Origin: DASSTJ01 sp035707965 | Lineage (GTDB): Bacteria; Actinomycetota; Actinomycetes; Actinomycetales; Angustibacteraceae | Direction: 5' to 3' | Length of the DNA: 7,333 nt | Assembly: GCA_035707965.1 (NCBI GenBank) | Contig: DASSTJ010000157.1 | Location: forward strand, 1 to 7,333 | Part shown: positions 1-5,740 of the stretch, piece after piece | How the letters are laid out: every line of letters starts with the position of its first letter | Position numbering within the stretch: the stretch's first letter is position 1 | Translations under genes and position numbers: made by a program | Notes under the pieces: model-generated | Database searches by the model: none | What the model saw: the letters and a program-made list of their open reading frames with translations, nothing else | What the model was told of the DNA's origin: nothing

Positions 1-933
1 GGTCAGATCGGTTTGATTGACGACCACGCCAAGTTTGATCGATACATCGTCTCGAACAAGCAGATGAAGATGACTCCGGATCCGTCTCAGGCGGATTCAC
101 GATTCTTGTACTACTACCTCTCGCAACCGCAGTGGGTCGACTACGTCCGATCGCAAGCGATCGGCAGCTCCGTCCCTGGATTCAACCTTGGCCAGTTGCG
201 TGCGTTGCAGGTCCGGGTGCCCCACCTGACCGAACAGCGGGCGATCGCAGAGGTGCTGGGGGCGCTCGACGACAAGATCGCCGCCAACGGGCAGCTCGCC
301 AACACCGCAGATCTGCTGGCCGCGTCGCTCACACGGCGAGCGTTGGATGGCGTTCGCGTGCCCCTAGGCCAGATCGCCGCGTTGACGATGGGTTCCTCAC
401 CACCGGGCAACAGCTATAACGAGGACGGCGTGGGCAGCGTCTTCTACCAAGGGGTACGCGACTTCGGCGCCCGCTTTCCGACGAATCGCGTCTGGACGAC
501 GGAGCCGGTTCGACTCGCGGAACCGGGCGACTCGCTTATCAGCGTCCGCGCACCAGTAGGCCGCGTAAACCGGGCAAGCGAACTGACGTGCATTGGCCGC
601 GGCTTGGCGGCGGCGCGCTCACTAGATGGTCGCCCCGCAACTCTCTTTTACTTGCTCCGTCACGCACCTGAAGTCTGGGAGCCTTACGAGGCTGAAGGAA
701 CGGTATTCGGCTCGATCAACAAGGCTCAGCTGACATCGTTGCTCGTTCCATCTGTCCGAGAGTCGGAACGGATCGCACTGGAATCATGGCTAGCGGCACT
801 CGAGCAGCGGATCACTGCCGCGCTATGCGAGAGCGGCACTCTGACGCAGGTTCGCGATGCGCTCCTCCCGCAGCTCATGTCGGGCAAGATCCGGGTGAAG
901 GACGCCGAGCGTGCAGTGAGTGAGGCGGTGTGA
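1..933 (+). CDS. hsdS: Type I restriction-modification specificity subunit HsdS, N-terminus beyond window edge
   Basis: HsdS is the DNA-recognition subunit of a type I restriction-modification complex (M2S methylase; R2M2S restriction form). The frame is open from base 1 (GQIGLIDD...), so the in-frame TTG at 13 is probably internal. About 310 codons are visible; the family usually has 400-450, so about 100 residues are missing. In order: the end of target recognition domain 1; the central conserved helical region (EQRAIAEVLGALDDKI, about 229-276); TRD2, with the typical MGSSPPGNSY entry and GDSLISVRAPVGRV segment (about 388-570); and the C-terminal conserved region (LEQRI... VRDALLPQLMSGKI, about 799-894). 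The two conserved regions form the usual internal repeat. The first 180 bases are about 54% G+C by hand count, clearly lower than hsdR, which suggests an exchanged recognition module. hsdM is expected upstream. The family assignment is firm; the recognition sequence cannot be read from this. Confidence 0.95.
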   Translation, partial: GQIGLIDDHAKFDRYIVSNKQMKMTPDPSQADSRFLYYYLSQPQWVDYVRSQAIGSSVPGFNLGQLRALQVRVPHLTEQRAIAEVLGALDDKIAANGQLANTADLLAASLTRRALDGVRVPLGQIAALTMGSSPPGNSYNEDGVGSVFYQGVRDFGARFPTNRVWTTEPVRLAEPGDSLISVRAPVGRVNRASELTCIGRGLAAARSLDGRPATLFYLLRHAPEVWEPYEAEGTVFGSINKAQLTSLLVPSVRESERIALESWLAALEQRITAALCESGTLTQVRDALLPQLMSGKIRVKDAERAVSEAV

Positions 934-934
934 C

Positions 935-1042
935 GTGGTCGAGCAGGCAGGAACTCGCTTCCCACGCTGCTCCCCACTTTCGTTGGATGGGGTGGGAAGT
1001 GGAATGGGAAGCATGACCAGCGCAGGCTGGGTCGCGTCATGA
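935..1042 (+). CDS. Possible 35-codon coupling ORF between hsdS and hsdR
   Basis: A short open frame fills the hsdS-hsdR gap. It starts at GTG 935, one base after the hsdS TGA (931-933), and ends at TGA 1040-1042, overlapping the hsdR start as ATGA (1039-1042). GAGG at 922-925, inside the end of hsdS, lies 9 nt before the GTG and could serve as its ribosome binding site. Internal in-frame starts exist at GTG 992, ATG 1004 and ATG 1013. The peptide (beginning VVEQAGTRFPRC, ending SAGWVAS) resembles nothing I know and has no evident domain. Its likelier role, if translated, is to carry ribosomes onto the hsdR start, which lacks a clear Shine-Dalgarno sequence. A 35-codon open frame is common by chance at this G+C content, so the call rests on the tight junctions at both ends only. 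Confidence 0.25.
   Translation: MVEQAGTRFPRCSPLSLDGVGSGMGSMTSAGWVAS
958..999 (+). repeat. Inverted repeat in the hsdS-hsdR gap
   Basis: CTTCCCAC at 958-965 is the exact reverse complement of GTGGGAAG at 992-999, giving an 8-bp stem with a 26-nt loop. No T-run follows, so it is not a classic terminator. The right arm includes a purine-rich GGGAAG tract (994-999) that sits 4 nt before an in-frame ATG (1004) of the small ORF, so folding could mask a weak ribosome binding site. The stem is short and the loop long, so chance remains a real explanation. Confidence 0.3.
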
Positions 1043-4000
1043 CCGCCTCCGCGCCCGACGGGTTCAGCGAGGACGACTGGGAGAACCTGACCCTCGGTCA
1101 GCTCGACGACCTGGGCTGGCAGCGCAAGGCGGGTAGAGACATCGCGCCCGGGTCGGGGGAGCGCGAGTCGTGGGACGAGCTGGTCATCCCGAGCCGTGCG
1201 GCCCGAGCCTTGCGCGCCCTGAACCCCACGGTTCCTGCGGAGTACCTGAGCCAGGCGCTGGCCGACGTCCTGCGACCCACGTCGCACGATGCGATCACCG
1301 AGAACTACCGGCTGCACGAGGTGCTCGTGCACGGCTACCGCGGCATCAGCTACCTCGACCCGGACGGCACCGAGCAGAACCCAACCATCCGGTTCGTCAG
1401 CCACGACGTCGACGAGAACGACTGGCTGGCCGTCAACCAGGTGCGGGTGGTGCAGGGGGAGTACGAGCGCCGGTTCGACGTCGTCCTCTACTGCAACGGC
1501 CTGCCGGTCGCGGTCATCGAGCTGAAGAAGGCCGGCGTGCTCAAGGCCGACGTGGCCGCCGCGCACGCGCAGCTCGAGACCTACGTGCGCGAGCTGCCCA
1601 TGGCCTTCCGGTTCGTGCTGCTCGTCGTCGCGAGCGACGGCATCCTCGCCAAGTACGGCACACCGTTCACGCCGCTGCACCACTTCTCGCCGTGGAACGT
1701 CGGCGACGACGGCCAGCCCCTTGCCTTCGGAGACGCTGTCGACACCGACGGCGTCGGCACCGGATTGGAGCACCTGCTGTTCGGGGTGTTCAACCTCGAG
1801 CGGTTCGGTCAGCTGCAGCGCGACTTCACGGCCTTCGACGGCGGCGACGACGGACTCACGAAGCGGATCGCCAAGCCACACCAGTACTTCGCCGTCACCA
1901 AGGCCGTCGGCTCGACCATCGGCGCCGTGCAGGGCAACGGCAAGGCGGGTGTCGTCTGGCACACACAGGGGTCCGGCAAGTCCATGGAGATGGAGCTGTT
2001 CACCGCCCGCATCATGCGCGAGCCGAGACTGCTCAACCCGACCGTCGTCGTCATCACCGACCGCACCGAGCTCGACAGTCAGCTGTACGAGACGTTCCAG
2101 CGCAGCCTGCTGCTGCCGGAGAAGCCGAAGCAGGCCGAGAGCCGGGAACAGCTGCGCGACGAGCTCGCCCAGCGCACCACCGGCGGCATCTACTTCACGA
2201 CCCTGCAGAAGTTCGGCCTCAGCAAGACGGAGCGGGATGCTGGCGCCGAGCACCCCCGGCTGTCGAACCGCAGCAACGTGGTCGTGCTCGTCGACGAGGC
2301 TCACCGCAGCCACTACGACGACCTCGACGGGTACGCCCGGCACCTCAAGGACGCCCTGCCGAACGCGACCCTGATCGCGTTCACCGGCACGCCCATCTCG
2401 TTCGACGACCGCAACACCCGGCAGGTGTTCGGCGACTACATCGACATCTACGACCTCACCCGTGCTGTCGAGGACGGCGCCACCGTGCCCGTCTACTTCG
2501 AGCCGCGACTCATCAAGGTAGGCCTGGCCGAAGGGGTGAGCGAGGAGACGCTCGACCAGGCCGCCGACGAGCTCACCATCGGTCTCGACGAGGCGGAGCG
2601 AGCGCGCGTCGAGAAGAGCGTTGCCGTCGTCAACGCCGTCTACGGCGCACCGGCTCGACTCGAGGCGCTCGCCGAGGACCTCGTCGCCCACTGGGAGAAC
2701 CGGCGCGAGCAGATGCGTCCCTTCCTGTCGTCGCCCGAGAAGCCAGCCGTCGGCAAGGCGCTGATCGTCGCGGGAACGCGCGAGATCGCCGCCAACCTGT
2801 ACGACGCGATCGTCGCGCTGCGACCCGACTGGCACTCCGACGACCTCGCGAAGGGACGCATCAAGGTCGTCTACTCAGGCGTGCCGTCCGATCCCATGCC
2901 GGTCGTCAAGCACGTGCGTCGTCAGTCGCAGAACGACACCATCAAGGCGCGCCTGAAGAACGTGGACGACGAGCTGGAGCTCGTGATCGTCAAGGACATG
3001 ATGCTCACCGGCTTCGACGCGCCGCCGCTGCACACCCTGTACCTCGACCGGCCCCTCAAGGGCGCCCTGCTCATGCAGACACTGGCGCGGGTCAACCGCA
3101 CGTTCCGCGGCAAGCAGGACGGGCTCCTCGTCGCCTACGCACCGCTCGCCGAGAACCTGCAGGCGGCGCTCGCCGAGTACACGGTCAACGACCGCACGAC
3201 CAAGCCGGTCGGGCGTGACATCTCCGAGGCGATCGCCCTCACGGAGACGTTGGTCGAGCAGCTGCGCGGGCTGCTGGCCGGCTACGACTGGAAGCCCCAG
3301 CTGTCGCATGGACCGCACGGCTGGCTGAACGCCGCGACGGGCGCCACCGCGTATCTCAGGAGCCCCGCAACGCCCGGCAACGACGGGCCGGAGGGCGAGG
3401 AGACGCTGGCCGCTCGTTACCGCAGGCTGTCCGGTCAGCTGGCCCGGGCGTGGGCGCTGTCGTCCGGCTCGCAGAACCTGGCGCACCTGAGGCCGGAGGT
3501 GCGCTTCTACGAAGAGGTCCGCGTCTGGATGGCGAAGTTCGACGCTGAGGACCGCCAGAAGCGTGGAGAACCGGTGCCCGAGGACGTCGAGCGGCTGCTG
3601 GGGCAGCTCATCGCGACGTCCACGACGACCGGCGAGATCGTTGACATCTACGACGCCGCCGGAATGCCCCGGCCGAGCCTTGCGGACCTGGGCCCTGACT
3701 TCGCCCAGCAGGTGCAGCAGGCGCGCAACCCGCACCTCGCGATCGAGGCGCTACGGGCGATGCTCGTCGACGAGTCAGCGCGTGCCACCCGCGGCAACGT
3801 GGTGCGTCAGCGCGCGTTCAGCGACCGGATCAACGAGCTGATGGCCCGCTACACCAACCAGCAGCTCACGTCGGCCGAGGTGATCGCCGAGCTGGTGGAG
3901 ATGGCCCGGGAGGTGGCTGCGGAGGGCAACCGCGGTCAGCACTTCTCGCCGCCCCTGAACGACGACGAGCTGGCCTTCTACGACGCGGTAGCCCAGAACG

Positions 4001-4251
4001 AGTCCGCGGTGGAGCTCCAGGGAGAGGGCGTGCTCGCCCAGATCGCGCGCGACCTGGTGGCCGTCATGCGCCGTGACGTCCGGACCGACTGGACAGTGCG
4101 TGACGACGTCCGGGCCAAGCGGCGCACCTCGATCAAGCGCCTGCTCGTCAAGCACGGCTACCCGCCGGACAAGCAGCCCGCCGCCATCAAGCTCGTCATG
4201 GAGCAGATGGAAGCGATGGCCCCTCGCTACGCCGACGCACGTAGGACGTAA
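1039..4251 (+). CDS. hsdR: Type I restriction enzyme motor/endonuclease subunit HsdR
   Basis: HsdR translocates DNA using ATP and cleaves it away from the recognition site when the site is unmethylated. The 1070-residue length is normal for the family. N-terminal PD-(D/E)xK nuclease: D147 (RFDVVL), then E161-L-K163 (IELKK), followed by QLETY (Q178, Y182), the QxxxY motif of HsdR/RecB nucleases. A Q-like segment (PHQYF, 280-284) precedes the SF2 motor: Walker A GSGKS (311-315, K314), DEAH (419-422), TGTP (449-452), TGFDAP (657-662), and motif VI Q680xxxR684xxR687. The region after about 715 fits the DUF3387-type C-terminal domain that contacts HsdM/HsdS. ATG 1039 is chosen because no ATG, GTG or TTG occurs in frame between the hsdS stop and this codon. 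No clear ribosome binding site precedes it, which suggests translational coupling. All visible catalytic motifs are intact, so an active enzyme is likely. Confidence 0.97.
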   Translation: MTASAPDGFSEDDWENLTLGQLDDLGWQRKAGRDIAPGSGERESWDELVIPSRAARALRALNPTVPAEYLSQALADVLRPTSHDAITENYRLHEVLVHGYRGISYLDPDGTEQNPTIRFVSHDVDENDWLAVNQVRVVQGEYERRFDVVLYCNGLPVAVIELKKAGVLKADVAAAHAQLETYVRELPMAFRFVLLVVASDGILAKYGTPFTPLHHFSPWNVGDDGQPLAFGDAVDTDGVGTGLEHLLFGVFNLERFGQLQRDFTAFDGGDDGLTKRIAKPHQYFAVTKAVGSTIGAVQGNGKAGVVWHTQGSGKSMEMELFTARIMREPRLLNPTVVVITDRTELDSQLYETFQRSLLLPEKPKQAESREQLRDELAQRTTGGIYFTTLQKFGLSKTERDAGAEHPRLSNRSNVVVLVDEAHRSHYDDLDGYARHLKDALPNATLIAFTGTPISFDDRNTRQVFGDYIDIYDLTRAVEDGATVPVYFEPRLIKVGLAEGVSEETLDQAADELTIGLDEAERARVEKSVAVVNAVYGAPARLEALAEDLVAHWENRREQMRPFLSSPEKPAVGKALIVAGTREIAANLYDAIVALRPDWHSDDLAKGRIKVVYSGVPSDPMPVVKHVRRQSQNDTIKARLKNVDDELELVIVKDMMLTGFDAPPLHTLYLDRPLKGALLMQTLARVNRTFRGKQDGLLVAYAPLAENLQAALAEYTVNDRTTKPVGRDISEAIALTETLVEQLRGLLAGYDWKPQLSHGPHGWLNAATGATAYLRSPATPGNDGPEGEETLAARYRRLSGQLARAWALSSGSQNLAHLRPEVRFYEEVRVWMAKFDAEDRQKRGEPVPEDVERLLGQLIATSTTTGEIVDIYDAAGMPRPSLADLGPDFAQQVQQARNPHLAIEALRAMLVDESARATRGNVVRQRAFSDRINELMARYTNQQLTSAEVIAELVEMAREVAAEGNRGQHFSPPLNDDELAFYDAVAQNESAVELQGEGVLAQIARDLVAVMRRDVRTDWTVRDDVRAKRRTSIKRLLVKHGYPPDKQPAAIKLVMEQMEAMAPRYADARRT

Positions 4252-4291
4252 TGGGTCGGCAGCCAAGGTCTCGTGACGTCGCCCTTGGGTC

Positions 4292-4924
4292 CTAAGCAGG
4301 CGTGTGAGGCGACCACTTGGCAGGTCGCCTCAGTTCCCTGACACCGTCGTGCACGCTCTCTGGCAGCATCGAGTCCAAGATCTTCGCTCGGCCGATGTGG
4401 AACGAGGCGGGCATCAGCGACTTCAACTCGGCGGAGAACCTCTTCGGGGGGAACGCCGCGGCGATGAAGAGATCGGGCTTCAGGTTCCTCGCTGCCCTAA
4501 CGGCTGGCGCCAAGTCGGAGTCTGCGCTAACGATCAGCGCCGCGTCCATCGCGTGCTGCGCCGCCTCCGACACCAGAGTCACCGCGATATTGACGTCGGT
4601 CTCCTTCTCTTCCCGCTCCGTCCAGGTCGAACCACACGAGCGGCAGCGCTTGCTCTTGCTCTGGTAGCGACCCTGCACGATGCAAACGCGTGAGCCGTTG
4701 TGACCCACCAAGGCGTCCTGGTACTCCTGCTGGCGACTCTGCGCCTGCGGTTGGCCCAAGACGGGGGCCGTGAAGTAGTGGACGAGCTGGACGTCGCTCC
4801 TCGGACGTAGGCGTTCGGCCAACGCGACGAGATCAAGCCATAACCAGCGGCACCGCGCCTGATCATGCAAGCCGTGGTAGAGGTTGAAGCCGTCGACGTA
4901 GACGTTGAGCCGTTCGCGTGACAC
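4292..4924 (-). CDS. NYN-domain (PIN-like fold) putative ribonuclease
   Basis: The 210-residue protein matches the NYN/LabA-like family, PIN-fold metal-dependent nucleases thought to act on RNA. The conserved acidic residues are present: D11 in VDGFNLYHG near the N-terminus, D110 in KETDVNIAV, and D135/D137 in VSADSDLAP. Between the first two lies KRCRSCGSTW (C94, C97), a CxxC knuckle seen in this subfamily, followed by EEKETD. No signal peptide or membrane segment is seen, so it should be cytoplasmic. I chose GTG 4924 because AGGGGG at 4929-4934 precedes it and the protein then begins with VSRERLNVYVDG; an upstream in-frame GTG at 4978 would add 18 unconserved-looking residues and overrun a promoter-like TAGACT. 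The gene converges on hsdR with a 40-bp gap. A defence role is inferred from this neighbour only; the RNA substrate is unknown. Confidence 0.85.
   Translation of the reverse strand: MSRERLNVYVDGFNLYHGLHDQARCRWLWLDLVALAERLRPRSDVQLVHYFTAPVLGQPQAQSRQQEYQDALVGHNGSRVCIVQGRYQSKSKRCRSCGSTWTEREEKETDVNIAVTLVSEAAQHAMDAALIVSADSDLAPAVRAARNLKPDLFIAAAFPPKRFSAELKSLMPASFHIGRAKILDSMLPESVHDGVRELRRPAKWSPHTPA
4305..4332. terminator. Perfect 10-bp inverted repeat, possible bidirectional terminator
   Basis: TGAGGCGACC (4305-4314) and GGTCGCCTCA (4323-4332) are exact reverse complements around an 8-nt loop. The hairpin starts 53 nt after the hsdR stop and lies within the last codons of the convergent NYN gene. There is no T-run on either side; this does not exclude termination, because many actinobacterial terminators lack a U-tract. 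It is well placed to limit transcription from both convergent genes. A second weak stem (CCAAGG 4263-4268, CCTTGG 4283-4288) lies in the gap between the two genes. Confidence 0.45.
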
Positions 4925-4928
4925 GGCA

Positions 4929-4934
4929 CCCCCT
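4929..4934 (-). promoter_or_regulatory. Ribosome binding site of the NYN gene
   Basis: On the minus strand, AGGGGG sits 4 nt before GTG 4924 and decides the start codon. The 11 bases before this GTG (CAGGGGGTGCC) resemble those before the panD GTG (CAGGGGGGCAC) with the same spacing, which suggests a shared ribosome binding site style in this genome. Confidence 0.6.
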
Positions 4935-4958
4935 GCGTTTGACCTCCGCGACTGGCGC

Positions 4959-4964
4959 AGTCTA
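4959..4964 (-). promoter_or_regulatory. Possible -10 element of the NYN gene
   Basis: The minus strand reads TAGACT here, matching the TAnnnT -10 pattern of actinobacterial housekeeping promoters. It would start transcription near 4952, leaving a leader of about 28 nt before GTG 4924. No convincing -35 hexamer lies 16-18 bp upstream (GCAGGC or similar), so the call is weak. Confidence 0.3.
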
Positions 4965-5006
4965 GCGTTGCGGTACACCCCGCCTGCGCCTCACGGCGTT
5001 GGCTCG

Positions 5007-5032
5007 ACGGCCCTCTTCGGAGGGCCGTTTTT
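5007..5032 (+). terminator. Intrinsic terminator pointing in the + direction
   Basis: ACGGCCCTC (5007-5015) and GAGGGCCGT (5020-5028) form a perfect 9-bp stem closed by a stable TTCG tetraloop, followed by a T-run (5028-5032). This is a textbook Rho-independent terminator for + strand transcripts. The nearest + strand gene is hsdR, ending 755 bases upstream, with the minus-strand NYN gene in between. On the minus strand the hairpin has an A-run before it and no T-run after it, so it would be a weaker stop for panD (stop at 5050). Confidence 0.85.
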
Positions 5033-5049
5033 GTTGGTGCACCGGCCGA

Positions 5050-5466
5050 TCAGGGCGTGCGGACGCCGGACGGGTGGACCCCGAAGTCGGCGGGCACGTC
5101 GCCCGGGTCGGGGCCGACGTGCACCACGCGGTTCTCGGAGTCGACGAACACGACGGACGGCCGACGTTCCAGGGCCTCGCGGTCGTCCAGCAGCCCGTAG
5201 GCGATCACGATGACGACGTCGCCGGCATGCACCAGGTGGGCCGCGGCGCCGTTGACGCAGACCGTGCCGCTGCCGCGCTCACCCGGGATCACGTAGGTGG
5301 TGAGTCGCGCCCCGTTGGTCACGTCGACGACGTCCACCTGCTGACCAGGCAGCAGGTCGGCGGCGTCGAGCAGGTCGGTGTCGACCGTCAGGGAACCGAC
5401 GTAGTGCAGGTCAGCGTCCGTGACGGTGGCGCGGTGGATCTTGCCGAGCAGCATCGGTCGCAGCAC
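5050..5466 (-). CDS. panD: Aspartate 1-decarboxylase (pyruvoyl-dependent), PanD
   Basis: PanD decarboxylates L-aspartate to beta-alanine for pantothenate and coenzyme A synthesis. It is made as a proenzyme that cleaves itself between Gly24 and Ser25, turning Ser25 into the catalytic pyruvoyl group. All key elements are present: N-terminus MLRPMLLGKIHRATVT with K9, Y22 before V-G24-S25, NGARLTTY with R54, T57 and Y58, ERGSG, and N72 in VNGAAAH. The 138-residue length is slightly above the about 126 of E. coli, with the extra residues as a Gly/Pro-rich C-terminal tail. The start is GTG 5466, supported by AGGGGGG at 5470-5476 and by the family's MLR N-terminus; it is read as methionine. The gene is cytoplasmic and complete. 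It lies apart from other pan genes in this window and probably marks the chromosomal side of the restriction locus. Confidence 0.97.
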   Translation of the reverse strand: MLRPMLLGKIHRATVTDADLHYVGSLTVDTDLLDAADLLPGQQVDVVDVTNGARLTTYVIPGERGSGTVCVNGAAAHLVHAGDVVIVIAYGLLDDREALERRPSVVFVDSENRVVHVGPDPGDVPADFGVHPSGVRTP

Positions 5467-5469
5467 GTG

Positions 5470-5476
5470 CCCCCCT
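5470..5476 (-). promoter_or_regulatory. Ribosome binding site of panD
   Basis: The minus strand reads AGGGGGG, 3 nt before GTG 5466. It supports the GTG start over the in-frame ATG at 5454, which would remove the conserved first four residues. Confidence 0.6.
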
Positions 5477-5561
5477 GGGCGGTCGGTGGAACAGTCACGG
5501 CATCGGTCAGAGCCACCACCTGCGCCCTGCTCTACTGGTGACGCGGTGCGAACCGATCCGT

Positions 5562-5571
5562 TGCGATCGCA
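5562..5571. promoter_or_regulatory. 10-bp palindrome at predicted panD start point
   Basis: TGCGATCGCA is a perfect palindrome that touches the downstream edge of the predicted -10 hexamer and covers the expected transcription start. That position would suit an operator or initiation control site. A 10-bp palindrome can occur by chance, and no regulator gene is next to it. Confidence 0.25.
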
Positions 5572-5598
5572 TCGTACCGAGGGCGGAACCGGTATCAG
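5571..5598 (-). promoter_or_regulatory. Possible panD promoter
   Basis: On the minus strand, CTGATA (5593-5598; 4 of 6 to TTGACA) is followed after 16 bp by TACGAT (5571-5576; 4 of 6 to TATAAT and fitting TAnnnT). Transcription would start near 5564, leaving a leader of about 98 nt before panD. A further -35-like TTGACG lies at 5615-5620 but has no good -10 partner. The region between 5467 and 5740 holds no convincing gene. Confidence 0.4.
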
Positions 5599-5697
5599 GG
5601 CCCGAGGAGGGTTTCGTCAACAAGCTGCCTCGGACGACTCGTAACGGGCCGGCTCGCCCGGACGCCGGCTCCCGGGCAGGTGACATCCTGCCGACAC

Positions 5698-5730
5698 CCT
5701 GACGGCAGTCTCGCTGCCACCACAGTCAGG
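5698..5730 (-). terminator. Interrupted hairpin after the VOC gene
   Basis: CCTGACGGCAG (5698-5708) pairs with CTGCC (5714-5718) around a 5-nt loop and, after a 6-nt bulge, with GTCAGG (5725-5730): 11 base pairs in all. It begins about 10 nt after the VOC gene stop (5741-5743) on the minus strand. There is no U-tract. The position suggests the end of the exporter-VOC transcript and a separate transcript for panD. Confidence 0.4.
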
Positions 5731-5740
5731 TGCGCCGGCG

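Noticed and set aside
823..2835. A 670-codon open frame on the minus strand, antisense to hsdR
   Set aside because: It is the mirror of strongly GC3-biased hsdR codons, has a Val/Asp/Arg/Leu-rich composition with no recognisable domain, and overlaps a gene with every expected HsdR motif.
1170..3218. A 682-codon open frame on the + strand within hsdR
   Set aside because: It is an out-of-frame shadow, extremely Arg/Ala/Pro-rich, with no domain or ribosome binding site.
4925..4978. Upstream GTG start (4978) for the NYN gene
   Set aside because: The added 18 residues are Arg-rich, lack a ribosome binding site, and cover the promoter-like TAGACT; GTG 4924 has AGGGGG just upstream.
4941..5006. 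tRNA-like string (TGGCGCAGTCTAGCG) before the + terminator
   Set aside because: The D-loop lacks the conserved GG, there is no TTCGANNC T-loop, and no acceptor arm pairs, so neither a tRNA nor a clear tRNA remnant can be supported.
5646..5677. Near-repeat GCCGGCTCGCCCGG / GCCGGCTCCCGGGC
   Set aside because: Two imperfect copies in GC-rich spacer DNA are too little to call a repeat element.
5467..5740. Short open frames on both strands between panD and the VOC gene
   Set aside because: They are Arg/Ser/Thr-rich, without ribosome binding sites or domains, and overlap promoter and terminator signals.
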